DNA of 64,000 bases from Chromohalobacter nigrandesensis (lineage in GTDB: Bacteria > Pseudomonadota > Gammaproteobacteria > Pseudomonadales > Halomonadaceae), in NCBI RefSeq assembly GCF_023061285.1, contig NZ_JAKGAM010000004.1, forward strand, positions 186,001-250,000. Reading direction: 5' to 3'. The stretch's first letter is position 1, and every line of letters starts with the position of its first letter. Positions 55,087 through 64,000 of the stretch are shown here, one piece after another. The position numbers and the translations under genes were made by a program. A model generated the notes under the pieces. That model was not told where the DNA came from. It was given only the letters and a program-made list of their open reading frames with translations, and did no database searches.

Positions 55087-55359
55087 TCAACCGAGCTCGA
55101 AGGTACTCGGAGGCGTGACCTCGACTTTTTCACACTCGACATGGGTAACGCGCGACGCCGGCGGCCCTTGCCATAACCAGCGCACGACACGGTCGACGGC
55201 CGCCTGCTCGCCGCACAGCATTACTTCGACGCGGCCGTCGCCGAGGTTCCGGGCATACCCTTTGAGTTCTTCCTTTAACGCTTGATCGCGTGTCGCGGCG
55301 CGAAATCCAACGCCTTGCACGCGGCCGGTGACCCACGCCTTGAGACAATATTCATGCAT
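55087..55359 (-). CDS. Acylphosphatase
   Basis: 90 residues. The active-site arginine lies in VTGRVQGVGFRAATRDQA and the asparagine in GYARNLGDGRVEVMLCG, both intact. Small cytosolic enzyme that hydrolyses acyl phosphates. Start 55359 (MHEYCLKAW) overlaps the end of the YihY-type gene by 8 bases. Confidence 0.94.
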   Translation of the reverse strand: MHEYCLKAWVTGRVQGVGFRAATRDQALKEELKGYARNLGDGRVEVMLCGEQAAVDRVVRWLWQGPPASRVTHVECEKVEVTPPSTFELG

Positions 55360-56311
55360 GGCCCTCTCCTTTGCTTTCAGGCGTCGCGCTGGCGGCCGTA
55401 TATCCTGAAGAATCCACGAATTCACGCTTGACCAGGACTGCAGAGTTGCGCGGCACAATACGCTTGCCACGCGCTTCGAGATGGGTGCGAGTGAAAGCAG
55501 CGCCATACAGCAGAATCAGCGAGCTGTAGTAAACCCACAGCAGTACCAGCACGACCGAGCCCGCCGCGCCGTATGTCGACGCCGTAGCGGTATAGGCAAG
55601 ATATGCGGCAATGGCGTAACGCCCTATTGCAAATAGCACCGCCGTTACGACCGCGCCAACCATAACATCTCGCCAACTGACGACGACATCCGGCAATACC
55701 TTGAAAATAGCGGCGAAAAACAGCGCAATCACTGCCAGCGAGACGAGGAATTCGGCGCTGCCCAAGAGCGCGTTGATACCCGGTAGCCAGTCGCTTGCAT
55801 ACCTGAAAAAGGCTTGCAGCATCACGCCCAGCACCAACGACACCATGAGGATGAAACCCACTGCCAGCACCACGGTCAGCGATAGTAGACGCTTCTTGAT
55901 GAACAACCAAAAGCCATTGCGATCGGGACGCGCCGTTACGCCCCAGAGCGTATTGAGGGAGAACTGCATCTGTGCGAAGACGGTTGTGGCCCCGATCACC
56001 AGCGCGCTGATGCCGAGCAAGGTTGGCAAGATGCCGGAGCTTTCGATGCGCGACTGCGCCACCGCTTGCTGAATCGCCATGGCGGCGTCCTGACCCATGG
56101 TATCCTCTAGCTGCGCCACGATCTGGCCTTGCGCAGCATTCTCGCCCAGTACCAGCCCAATCACGGTGACGGCAATGATGATCGTCGGCGCTAGTGAAAA
56201 TAGGGTGTAAAACGCCAAGGAACCCGCGTAGCTGAACGCATTGTGTTCAAGCCACAAGGTCGTGGCATTGACGACGATTCGGTACCAATAGCGCGGCGAA
56301 AGATTAATCAC
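55352..56311 (-). CDS. YihY/BrkB-family inner-membrane protein
   Basis: 319 residues with about six membrane helices and the family core SYAGSLAFYTLFSLAPTIIIA, TTVFAQMQFSLNTLWGV and GAAGSVVLVLLWVYYSSLILLYGAAFT. Once misnamed ribonuclease BN, its real role is unknown. The start is most likely GTG at 56311, with AAGGGGA upstream; a longer ATG frame lacks similarity. It is followed, with overlap, by acylphosphatase. Confidence 0.88.
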   Translation of the reverse strand: MINLSPRYWYRIVVNATTLWLEHNAFSYAGSLAFYTLFSLAPTIIIAVTVIGLVLGENAAQGQIVAQLEDTMGQDAAMAIQQAVAQSRIESSGILPTLLGISALVIGATTVFAQMQFSLNTLWGVTARPDRNGFWLFIKKRLLSLTVVLAVGFILMVSLVLGVMLQAFFRYASDWLPGINALLGSAEFLVSLAVIALFFAAIFKVLPDVVVSWRDVMVGAVVTAVLFAIGRYAIAAYLAYTATASTYGAAGSVVLVLLWVYYSSLILLYGAAFTRTHLEARGKRIVPRNSAVLVKREFVDSSGYTAASATPESKGEGHA

Positions 56312-56451
56312 GGACTCCCCTTGTCGAACATGATGAATGACGAACACAACGTGGCTTTGTCTCAGGATAGCGCAGATGCCCCGGCCACTGCTTATATTGC
56401 AGAGCCCCGAGTGGCTGCCCATAATGGCTCGGCCCTGCCAACGGAGCTTTC

Positions 56452-57555
56452 ATGTCCAACACCACCACATCCTTCCCCTCTTCCGATACACCCTATGCTT
56501 TCGATTGTCTGGTCTTCATCGGGCGTTTCCAGCCGCCGCATCGAGGGCATATCACTGTCATCCGCGAGGCATTGCAGCAGGCACGGCAAGTGATCGTGAT
56601 GGTGGGGTCTGCCTGGCAAGCCCGTTCGCTGCGCAACCCGTGGCGTTTCGAGGAACGTCGAGACATGTTGCGTGCATGCTTCGATGGCGAGGATAACGCG
56701 CGACTCGAAATCACGCCGTTACTGGATGCGCTCTACAACAACGATGTCTGGGTGCGCGATGTGCAGCGCCGGGTGCGCGATGTGGTCGTTCCCCAACAGG
56801 GTCGGTTACCACGGATCGGATTGATCGGCGCCAGTCGCGGTCAGTCGAGCTACTATCTCACGCTGTTTCCGCAGTGGGAGTCGGTCAGCGTGCCGCTGGT
56901 CAGCGACGTCTCGGCGAGTCGGATTCGCGAGGCATTGTTCGGGCAGCCGGCATTGGCGGGCGATTACTTGGCACGCGAAGAAATCAGCGGCTTGCCGGCA
57001 CCGGTCTGCGATGTGCTGCGGCGCTTTCTCGAAACACCCGAATGCGCACAATTGTGGGAAGAGCAGCATCTGCTTGAGCAGTATCGTGAGGCCTGGGCGC
57101 AGGCGCCCTATCCGCCGGTGTTCGTGACCGTCGATGCCGTCGTGGTGCAATCCGGGCATGTGCTGCTGGTCGAGCGGCGAGCGGCGCCCGGCAAGGGGTT
57201 GCTTGCTTTGCCGGGAGGCTTCATTCAGCCCCAGGAGCGCTTGTTGGATGCCTGCCTGCGCGAGCTGCGTGATCGGGTGCGCTTGAAGATTCCCGAGGCC
57301 GTGCTCAAAGGCTCGCTACGCGGTCAGCGCTTGTTCGATGAGCCTCACCGCAGCTGGCGTGGCCGAACTCTGGCGCAGGCTTTCTATTTCGCCCTACGGC
57401 CCGAACAGCAACTCCCCCAGCTCAAGCCTTCGCGCAGTGGCGAACAAGCCCATTGGGTGGCGTTGGCAGACCTCGACCCCGAGGCATTGTTCGAAGATCA
57501 TTTCTTCATCATTCAGAACTTTCTAGGCTTGCCGGCCGGCATGGCGACGCCGTGA
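56452..57555 (+). CDS. NMN adenylyltransferase fused to a Nudix domain
   Basis: 367 residues. The N-domain (about 18-195) is a NadM-like nucleotidyltransferase with GRFQPPHRGHITVI and VSASRIREALF. The C-domain (about 220-360) is Nudix: GGFIQPQERLLDACLREL is followed by RDRVRL where the box REUxEExGU should read EE and G, so two catalytic positions differ. The fusion couples NAD synthesis with ADP-ribose recycling in other bacteria; here the hydrolase may be weak or inactive. Confidence 0.88.
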   Translation: MSNTTTSFPSSDTPYAFDCLVFIGRFQPPHRGHITVIREALQQARQVIVMVGSAWQARSLRNPWRFEERRDMLRACFDGEDNARLEITPLLDALYNNDVWVRDVQRRVRDVVVPQQGRLPRIGLIGASRGQSSYYLTLFPQWESVSVPLVSDVSASRIREALFGQPALAGDYLAREEISGLPAPVCDVLRRFLETPECAQLWEEQHLLEQYREAWAQAPYPPVFVTVDAVVVQSGHVLLVERRAAPGKGLLALPGGFIQPQERLLDACLRELRDRVRLKIPEAVLKGSLRGQRLFDEPHRSWRGRTLAQAFYFALRPEQQLPQLKPSRSGEQAHWVALADLDPEALFEDHFFIIQNFLGLPAGMATP

Positions 57556-57575
57556 CGCGACTCGCTGTCAGGTGT

Positions 57576-58493
57576 TCATGCCTGCAGAAAATCGCGTGGC
57601 AGCTTCATCATCTGCCGCCAGAGTTTCTCGACGCCGGGCTTGTGCACCAGCGAACATCGATACAGGCGAATCTCCAGGGGAATGTCCCATTGCGCGTCTC
57701 CCGCGCGGACCAAGCGCCCTGCGGCGAGTTCTTCGCGTATACAGAAATCGGGAATCCACGCCATGCCGACCCCTTGCAGGGCCATGCCCTTGAGACCTTC
57801 CGCCATGGCGGTCTCATAGACGGTCTTGAGGCGCATGCGTAGCGGGTCGTTCTTGAGCAGCATGCGCACGCTACGTCCCAGAAAAGCCCCTTGGGTATAG
57901 GCGAGAAACGGAATACTCGCCTCGTCATCCAGCGCGAAGCGTGGGGAGCCGTCGTCGTTGGGCACGCAAACCGGCAGCATTTTTACCTGACCGATGGAGA
58001 ATGAAGGAAAGGCCTCGCCATCGAGCTGCATGCTGGCATAGGGGTCATAATACGCCAGCATCAGGTCACAGTTGCCTTCACGCAACACGTGGATGGCGTC
58101 CCCCACGTTCATGGCCACTAGTCGCGTCGGAAGTTCACCCACGCCCTTCTGCAGGCGCGAAATCCAGCGTGGGAAAAACGTCAACGCCAGCGAGTGTGCT
58201 GCGACGATATCGAGCGCTTCGTTGGCCATCGATAGGCCACGCAAGTGAGCGAGACATTCACTCAACTGCTCGACCATGCTACGTGCCGTGACCAGAAATA
58301 GCTGCCCTTCCGGAGTCAGCCCGATAGGCGTCGTGGACCGATCGACCAGGGTGGCACCCACGGCTTGTTCCAGGGAGCGAATGCGTCGGCTGAAAGCGGG
58401 TTGAGTGACGTGGCGTTGTCTCGCTGACGCGGAAAAACTGCGTGTATTGGCGAGGGCCACGAAATCTTCGAGCCACTTGGTTTCAAGATTCAC
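57576..58493 (-). CDS. LysR-family transcriptional regulator
   Basis: 305 residues. Winged-helix N-terminus (TKWLEDFVALANTRSFSAS, RQRHVTQPAFSRRIRSLE), linker helix and an effector-binding domain. Same subgroup and length as the regulator at 26532-27449. It is convergent with the NadM-Nudix gene (20-base gap) and stands alone; the target is not obvious from neighbours. Confidence 0.88.
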   Translation of the reverse strand: MNLETKWLEDFVALANTRSFSASARQRHVTQPAFSRRIRSLEQAVGATLVDRSTTPIGLTPEGQLFLVTARSMVEQLSECLAHLRGLSMANEALDIVAAHSLALTFFPRWISRLQKGVGELPTRLVAMNVGDAIHVLREGNCDLMLAYYDPYASMQLDGEAFPSFSIGQVKMLPVCVPNDDGSPRFALDDEASIPFLAYTQGAFLGRSVRMLLKNDPLRMRLKTVYETAMAEGLKGMALQGVGMAWIPDFCIREELAAGRLVRAGDAQWDIPLEIRLYRCSLVHKPGVEKLWRQMMKLPRDFLQA

Positions 58494-58575
58494 CGGTACT
58501 CCTGGTGGTCACGTAATAAATGTACGAAAGACGCAAAGCATGCCATAGACGTCGTATCCCGACACGCTGCAGATG

Positions 58576-60000
58576 TCATTGTACGGGCGCTAGCAGATAC
58601 GCCGCCCGAGAGACGAGCTTACGCCAGATGGGACGATTGTTGAGTTCATCCAGCGAGACCTCTCGACAGACCGCAAGATCCCGGCGCAGCATATCCTCGA
58701 CTTGGCTGGCAAACGACGCATCGGGCACATAGGCGGTAATCTCGAAGTTGAGCCGAAACGAGCGATTATCGAGATTGACCGATCCGACCAGTGCCGTCTC
58801 GTGATCGACCAGGACGACTTTCTGGTGCAGGAACCCCGGTTGATAGCGAAAAATACGTACGCCGTGGCGAATCATTTCGGGCAAGAAGGAAAAGGCGGAG
58901 AGGAAGACCAGCAAGTGATCGGGACGCTCGGGAATCATCACGCGCACATCGACCCCCCGCAATGCGGCAAGCTTCAAGGCATCTTGTACTCCCTGGTCGG
59001 GGACGAAGTACGGGCTGGTCACCCACAGTCGTTCATGGGCCCCGTGAATGACATGCTGAATCAACAGGCTTGCCGTCTCGCAGTTATCGGCCGGACCGGA
59101 GGGCACGATCACCACGTGCTGGCACTCCTCGCAGGTGATCGACGGTTCCCAGTTCAGTGACAGAATCTCGTCGGTGGCCCAGTACCAGTCCTCCCAGAAG
59201 GCCTCCTGCAATCCCATGACGCTCGGTCCGGTGAGCTTCAGATGGGTGTCGCGCCAGGAGCCGTATCGCGCCACCCGTCCCAGATACTCATCGGCCACGT
59301 TGAAGCCACCGGTCCATCCTTCGCGGCCATCGACGACCAGAATCTTGCGATGATTGCGGAAGTTGATCTGGAAACGGTGCCGCCAGCCGCGCGACGAGTT
59401 GAAGGCCGTCACTTCGACGCCGGCTTCCGCTAACTCGCGCAAGTAATCATTGGATAGACTGCGACTGCCGATTTCATCGTAAAGCAGGCACACCCTCACA
59501 CCTTGCTCGGCTCGACGCATCAAGTGCTGCTTGAACAAGGTGCCGATTTCATCGGCGCGGTAAATGAAAAACTGCACGAGAATATATTCGCGTGCCGCAT
59601 CGATTCCCCTCAGCAAGCTCTGAAAGGTTTCGTCTCCATCGATGAGCAGCTCGGCGCGATTGCCAGTGCTCATGGGCATCATGGCTAGGCGCTCCACGGC
59701 CTGAATACGCGTAGTGTCAAACGAGGGACGAGAAAAGAAAGGCTCGAGCCGCGGCCTGAAACGCAATAGTACCTGGCGTAGTACGGTGTCGCGTTCACCG
59801 CGGGCGGAGGTATACCCGTAAAAACGCGGACGACCGAAGATCCAGTAGATAGGGACGGCCAGATAGGGAAAGGTCAACAGCGTGACGATCCAGGCAACCG
59901 CCCCTTGTGAAGTACGGCTCGACATCAATGCCATGATGGCAGACAACGCACCCAGCACATGGATCGTTACGATCAGGATACCGATCAGCCCGGATGTCAT
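58576..60000 (-). CDS. cls: Cardiolipin synthase (ClsA type)
   Basis: 474 residues. Two N-terminal membrane helices (about 3-25 and 32-52) precede two phospholipase-D domains with HKD motifs RNHRKILVVDG and LHQKVVLVDHETALVGS. It joins two phosphatidylglycerol molecules to cardiolipin, a lipid that rises with salt in halophiles. Start 60000 (MTSGLIGIL) has GGGAGG upstream; the longer frame is not supported. Confidence 0.93.
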   Translation of the reverse strand: MTSGLIGILIVTIHVLGALSAIMALMSSRTSQGAVAWIVTLLTFPYLAVPIYWIFGRPRFYGYTSARGERDTVLRQVLLRFRPRLEPFFSRPSFDTTRIQAVERLAMMPMSTGNRAELLIDGDETFQSLLRGIDAAREYILVQFFIYRADEIGTLFKQHLMRRAEQGVRVCLLYDEIGSRSLSNDYLRELAEAGVEVTAFNSSRGWRHRFQINFRNHRKILVVDGREGWTGGFNVADEYLGRVARYGSWRDTHLKLTGPSVMGLQEAFWEDWYWATDEILSLNWEPSITCEECQHVVIVPSGPADNCETASLLIQHVIHGAHERLWVTSPYFVPDQGVQDALKLAALRGVDVRVMIPERPDHLLVFLSAFSFLPEMIRHGVRIFRYQPGFLHQKVVLVDHETALVGSVNLDNRSFRLNFEITAYVPDASFASQVEDMLRRDLAVCREVSLDELNNRPIWRKLVSRAAYLLAPVQ

Positions 60001-60089
60001 GTCGGCTCCTCCCTGAAACCTTCGAAGCGCCCGCTGGCTAAAAATCAGGCCCCGTGTGGACGGAGCCTGAAGCAACGATCATCGCATGA

Positions 60090-61595
60090 TCATGCACTCG
60101 CGGCGATGATCTCTTTCCATTTCGCCGGACCGATCTGATGGACCGATTCGCCTTGGCTGTCGACGGCGACGGTCACCGGCATGTCTTCGACATCGAACTC
60201 ATAGATCGCTTCCATGCCGAGATCCTCGAAGGCGACCACGCGAGACTTCTTGATCGCTTGCGCCACCAGGTATGCAGCGCCCCCGACCGCCATCAGATAA
60301 ACGGCCTTGTTGTCACGGATCGCCTCGATTGCCATCGGCCCCCGCTCGGCTTTGCCGACCATCCCCTGAAGGCCTGTCTGCTCGAGCATGGTGCGCGTGA
60401 ACTTGTCCATGCGTGTGGCGGTCGTGGGGCCGGCAGGGCCGACGACTTCATCGCCCACCGGATCGACGGGGCCAACGTAATAGATGAAGCGTCCCCGCAG
60501 ATCGACGGGCAGTGGTTCGCCTTTGGCCAGCATGTCGACCATGCGCTTGTGCGCGGCATCACGGCCGGTCAGTAGTTTGCCATTGAGCAGCAGTGTATCG
60601 CCCGGCTGCCAGGAAGCCGCTTCTTCAGCCGTGACGGTGTCCAGGTTCACCCGCTTGACGTTGTCACCCATTTCACGCGTGATTTGCGGCCAGTCTTCCA
60701 GCTTCGGGGCGGGGAGCGATGCCGTGCCGCTGCCATCCAGCGTGAAATGCACGTGACGCGTGGCCGCGCAGTTGGGAATAATGGCGACCGGCTTGTTGGC
60801 AGCGTGGGTAGGATAATCCTTGACCTTGATATCGAGCACGGTCGTCAGCCCACCCAGCCCTTGCGCGCCGATGCCGGTGCGATTGACTTGCTCGAAAAGC
60901 TCGAGACGCAGTTCCTCGGCCCGGTTCGCGGCGCCACGTGCTTTGAGATCCTGAATATCGATGGGATCGAGCAAGGCTTCCTTGGCGAGTTCCATGGCCT
61001 TTTCGGCGGTGCCGCCAATGCCGATGCCCAGCATGCCCGGCGGGCACCACCCTGCCCCCATCTTGGGTAGCTGTTCCAGGACCCATTCGGCGACATTGTC
61101 GGAGGGATTGAGCATCGCGAACTTGGACTTGGCCTCGCTCCCGCCCCCTTTTGCCGCGACATGGATCTCGATCTGATCGCCGGGAACTAGCTTGTGATGG
61201 ATGACGGCTGGCGTATTGTCGCCGGTATTCTGACGTTTACCGTTGGGATCGGCCAATACCGAGGCGCGCAGCACATTATCGGGAAGCTGATACGCTTGGC
61301 GGACGCCTTCGTTGATCATATCGTCGAGGCTCATGTCGGCTTCCCACCGGACGTTCATGCCGATTTCGACGAATACGGTCACGATGCCGGTGTCCTGACA
61401 GATCGGCCGATGGCCTTCGGCACACATTCTAGAGTTGATCAGGATCTGGGCGATGGCGTCGCGAGCGGCTGGATTTTCCTCACGCTGATACGCCTCGTGC
61501 ATGGCGTCGATGAAGTCTTTGGGATGGTAGTAGGAAATAAACTGCAAGGCATCGGCCACGCTCTGGATTACATCATCCTGGCGTATCACGGTCAT
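60090..61595 (-). CDS. Class I fumarate hydratase (iron-sulfur)
   Basis: 501 residues, TCA cycle. The N-domain binds the 4Fe-4S cluster through cysteines such as those in RMCAEGHRPICQDTGIV and the NCAATRHVHF region. GGGSEAKSKFAMLNPSDN and the C-terminal domain with FIYYVGPVDPVGDEVVGPAG follow. It is the single-chain FumA/FumB type, oxygen-sensitive, with no cofactor gene nearby. AAGGAG precedes the start by 8 bases. Confidence 0.95.
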   Translation of the reverse strand: MTVIRQDDVIQSVADALQFISYYHPKDFIDAMHEAYQREENPAARDAIAQILINSRMCAEGHRPICQDTGIVTVFVEIGMNVRWEADMSLDDMINEGVRQAYQLPDNVLRASVLADPNGKRQNTGDNTPAVIHHKLVPGDQIEIHVAAKGGGSEAKSKFAMLNPSDNVAEWVLEQLPKMGAGWCPPGMLGIGIGGTAEKAMELAKEALLDPIDIQDLKARGAANRAEELRLELFEQVNRTGIGAQGLGGLTTVLDIKVKDYPTHAANKPVAIIPNCAATRHVHFTLDGSGTASLPAPKLEDWPQITREMGDNVKRVNLDTVTAEEAASWQPGDTLLLNGKLLTGRDAAHKRMVDMLAKGEPLPVDLRGRFIYYVGPVDPVGDEVVGPAGPTTATRMDKFTRTMLEQTGLQGMVGKAERGPMAIEAIRDNKAVYLMAVGGAAYLVAQAIKKSRVVAFEDLGMEAIYEFDVEDMPVTVAVDSQGESVHQIGPAKWKEIIAASA

Positions 61596-61622
61596 GAAAG
61601 GAACTCCTTCTTATGAGTAAGA

Positions 61623-61655
61623 TCTCGCGAGGTGCCGTCAGGAAGCATCGCGAGA
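61623..61655. promoter_or_regulatory. Inverted repeat in the fumarase leader
   Basis: Eight-base arms TCTCGCGA and TCGCGAGA separated by 17 bases, located 28 bases upstream of the fumarase start and downstream of uvrB. It could be an operator or a leader hairpin. A consensus -10 element (TATAAT on the minus strand, 61675-61670) lies just upstream, without a good -35. Confidence 0.45.
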
Positions 61656-61787
61656 AACACAAGCGCAGGATTATACCTAAAATGAGCGATCACGCCTGTG
61701 GTGATCACTAACGTCTATTAACCGATGTTTAGCTTTATTGGGGATTTTTGTAACAAGAGATAACGGTATAAATCTATGCTTTCCATA

Positions 61788-63818
61788 TCAGCCCAACTCA
61801 AGCAGCCTTGCTTTCAAGGATTGCAATTGATCACGCAGCCTTGCGGCTTCTTCGAACTCTAGGTTCTGCGCAGCTTCGTGCATGGCGTCCTCGAGCTTGC
61901 CGATTTCGCGAGTCAGACCCGAAGCATCCATCCGATTGAGCTGCTCGGCACTGTAGTCACCCGGCGCTTCGGCAACACGCTTGTCGGGCCGCTTGTTCCC
62001 GACCTTCTTGCCCGGAGTCTGCGCCCCTTCCATGATATCGGCGACCGACTTTGTCACCGTCTTGGGCGTGATGCCATGCTCTTCGTTGAAGGCGATCTGT
62101 TTATCACGCCGGCGCTCGGTTTCATCCATCGCTCGACGCATCGAATCCGTTATTCGATCACCGTAGAGAATCGCCTTGCCGTGCGCGTTACGCGCCGCAC
62201 GCCCGATCGTCTGTACCAGTGAGCGCTCGGCACGCAGGAAGCCCTCCTTGTCAGCATCGAGAATCGCCACCAACGAGACTTCCGGTATGTCCAGTCCCTC
62301 GCGCAGCAAGTTGATGCCTACGAGTACGTCGAATTTGCCCAGCCGCAGATCGCGAATGATCTCTATGCGCTCGACGGTATCGATATCAGAGTGCAGGTAG
62401 CGGACCCGGATATCGTGCTCACCGAAATACTCGGTGAGATCCTCGGCCATGCGCTTGGTCAACGTCGTCACCAGAACGCGCTCCCCCACGTCGGTACGCA
62501 ACCGAATCTCGGAGAGCAGATCGTCTACCTGTGTACTCGCCGGCCGCACTTCGATTTCAGGATCGACCAAGCCGGTGGGACGCACGACCTGCTCAACGAC
62601 CTGGCCAGCATGTTCGGCCTCATACTTGCCCGGCGTCGCAGAAACGAAGGTTGCCTGCGGGCATATCCGCTCCCACTCCTCGAACTTCATGGGACGATTG
62701 TCCAGCGCCGAGGGTAACCGGAACCCATACTCGACCAGCGTTTCCTTGCGTGAACGGTCACCCTTGTACATGCCACCTACCTGGGGAACGCTGACGTGGG
62801 ATTCGTCGATGAATAACAGCGCGTCATCCGGAAGGTAATCGAAGAATGTCGGGGGCGCCTCACCTGGCGCACGGCCCGATAGATAACGTGAGTAGTTCTC
62901 GATGCCGTTGCAATATCCCAGTTCGAGCATCATCTCGATGTCATAAAGCGTGCGCTGCTCGAGACGCTGAGCTTCGACGAGCTTGTCGTTCTTGCGCAAC
63001 CAGTCCAACCGCTCGGCCAGTTCGGCCTTGATGTCATCCACGGCGCCGAGGATCGTCTCGTGCGGCGTCACGTAGTGGCTCTTGGGATAGATCGTCATGC
63101 GCGGCACCTTGCCACGCACTTCACCGGTCAACGGGTCAAACAGGCTGATGGTCTCAATCTCGTCGTCGAATAGCTCCACCCGCACCGCTTCATCTTCCGC
63201 ATCCGCCGGGAAGACGTCGATGACATCCCCCCGAACGCGATAAGTGCCGCGACGGAAATCCATGTCGTTGCGGGTATATTGCAGCTCGGCGAGACGCCGC
63301 AGGAAGGTGCGCTGATCGATCTGCTCGCCACGGTTGAAGTGCAAACGCATCTTCAGGTACTGATCGGGATCCCCCAAGCCGTAAATGGCCGAGACGGATA
63401 CCACGATCAACGCATCGCGACGTTCCAGAAGCGCTTTGGTCGCCGAGAGACGCATCTGCTCTATATGGTCGTTGACCGAAGCATCCTTCTCGATGAAGGT
63501 GTCCGACGACGGTACATAGGCTTCCGGCTGATAGTAGTCGTAATACGAAACGAAATACTCGACCGCGTTATCGGGAAAGAAGCTCTTGAACTCGCCGTAA
63601 AGCTGGGCTGCCAGCGTCTTGTTCGGCGCCATGACGATGGTCGGACGCTGCAGACGCTCCACCACGTTAGCCATGGTAAACGTCTTCCCCGACCCGGTGA
63701 CCCCGAGCAGTGTTTGATGCGCCAGTCCTGCGTTGAAGCCGTGGATCAAGCCCTCGATAGCCGACGGCTGGTCGCCCGCAGGCTGGAATTGCGACTGAAT
63801 GCGAAAGGGTTTGCTCAT
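61788..63818 (-). CDS. uvrB: Excinuclease ABC subunit UvrB
   Basis: 676 residues, nucleotide-excision repair helicase-like damage verifier. Walker [15 protein letters not shown], the beta-hairpin region [20 protein letters not shown], the DEAD-like FIDESHVS, helicase motif [16 protein letters not shown] and the C-terminal UvrC-binding UVR domain ([13 protein letters not shown]) are intact. Start 63818 (MSKPFRIQS) is the usual one; a frame three codons longer exists. Confidence 0.97.
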   Translation of the reverse strand: MSKPFRIQSQFQPAGDQPSAIEGLIHGFNAGLAHQTLLGVTGSGKTFTMANVVERLQRPTIVMAPNKTLAAQLYGEFKSFFPDNAVEYFVSYYDYYQPEAYVPSSDTFIEKDASVNDHIEQMRLSATKALLERRDALIVVSVSAIYGLGDPDQYLKMRLHFNRGEQIDQRTFLRRLAELQYTRNDMDFRRGTYRVRGDVIDVFPADAEDEAVRVELFDDEIETISLFDPLTGEVRGKVPRMTIYPKSHYVTPHETILGAVDDIKAELAERLDWLRKNDKLVEAQRLEQRTLYDIEMMLELGYCNGIENYSRYLSGRAPGEAPPTFFDYLPDDALLFIDESHVSVPQVGGMYKGDRSRKETLVEYGFRLPSALDNRPMKFEEWERICPQATFVSATPGKYEAEHAGQVVEQVVRPTGLVDPEIEVRPASTQVDDLLSEIRLRTDVGERVLVTTLTKRMAEDLTEYFGEHDIRVRYLHSDIDTVERIEIIRDLRLGKFDVLVGINLLREGLDIPEVSLVAILDADKEGFLRAERSLVQTIGRAARNAHGKAILYGDRITDSMRRAMDETERRRDKQIAFNEEHGITPKTVTKSVADIMEGAQTPGKKVGNKRPDKRVAEAPGDYSAEQLNRMDASGLTREIGKLEDAMHEAAQNLEFEEAARLRDQLQSLKARLLELG

Positions 63819-63872
63819 GAGTCTCACATAAGGGCGAGGTAAGGGCCATTCAAGCCTCGACCGCGCTCGCGG

Positions 63873-64000
63873 TCAGGCCGGGCGCGTGGTGATGTTCACG
63901 TCGCTTGCGGTCATCAGGCGTTGTATCGGGCAACGGTCGGCAATCTCGAGCAGACGGTTCAGAGTTTCGGGATTATCGATGCCCTGGAACGCCAGGGTCA
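63873..64000 (-). CDS. OsmC/Ohr-family protein, C-terminal part
   Basis: The frame enters from the right edge and ends at TGA (63875-63873): about 42 residues reading TLAFQGIDNPETLNRLLEIA then DRCPIQRLMTASDVNITTRP. The helix followed by a conserved C-P-I-x-R-x-L segment is typical of OsmC-like peroxidases, where that cysteine is the second redox residue. The N-terminal half is outside the window, so the first cysteine cannot be checked. Confidence 0.72.
   Translation of the reverse strand, partial: TLAFQGIDNPETLNRLLEIADRCPIQRLMTASDVNITTRPA

Noticed and set aside
61684-61708. GATCAC/GTGATC inverted repeat after uvrB as a terminator
   Set aside because: Only a 6-base stem without a T run; it may be an operator but nothing supports a specific claim.

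Overview
The window comes from a halophilic gammaproteobacterium of the Halomonadaceae, most likely Chromohalobacter or a close relative. The evidence is the ectoine operon ectABC, whose EctA closely resembles the Chromohalobacter/Halomonas enzyme, the Pseudomonas-like order fmdB-aspS-yebC-ruvCAB-ybgC-tolQRAB-pal-cpoB, and the high GC content. The species call is inference. I saw no rRNA, tRNA or CRISPR array. No gene-free stretch exceeds 300 bases; the longest (18078-18365 and 39538-39818) hold the ectA promoter and the galU/ubiG leader region.

Layout. (1) 1-4841: the end of an unknown gene, then yidD, hisI and a zur-like regulator, then a three-gene ATP-grasp / inactive transglutaminase-7TM / retropepsin-like protease module. 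(2) 5018-15528: a 10.5 kb prophage without tail or integrase genes. It carries a PM2-like (corticovirus) major capsid protein, a packaging ATPase, a lysozyme-like membrane protein, many small membrane proteins, a rolling-circle HUH replication protein and two small HTH regulators. It lies exactly in the chromosomal dif site: a full dif-like site is at 5001-5028, and a site with a good XerC arm but a degenerate XerD arm is at 15512-15539. It therefore appears to use host XerC/XerD. This is the most interesting part of the window. (3) 15529-20498: ectABC with promoter and terminator, glutathione reductase and carbonic anhydrase. (4) 20647-27449: a peptide/nickel-type ABC importer operon followed by a LysR regulator. 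(5) 27613-37298: YheT hydrolase, MsrA, YchJ, TamA/TamB, a coiled-coil membrane protein and SodB. (6) 37353-41242: a UDP-glucose-dehydrogenase-like protein with a lost active site, GalU, UbiG and a MupP-like phosphatase. (7) 41328-51924: the Tol-Pal/Ruv/AspS supercluster. (8) 52142-64000: a nucleoside/ribose salvage group, acylphosphatase, a YihY membrane protein, an NMN adenylyltransferase-Nudix fusion, a second LysR, cardiolipin synthase, class I fumarase, UvrB and the end of an OsmC-like gene.

How the parts fit. The host genes are ordinary core functions: osmoprotection, envelope maintenance, recombination and repair, and salvage. The presence of dif places the window at the replication terminus. 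In the prophage, all structural and replication genes run on the minus strand, mostly with overlapping stop/start codons. Two regulators run on the plus strand at opposite ends and become neighbours across attP when the element circularises. An intrinsic terminator separates the replication/ATPase block from the capsid block. Start codons were chosen by ribosome-binding sites, family start points and overlap; alternatives are noted per gene.
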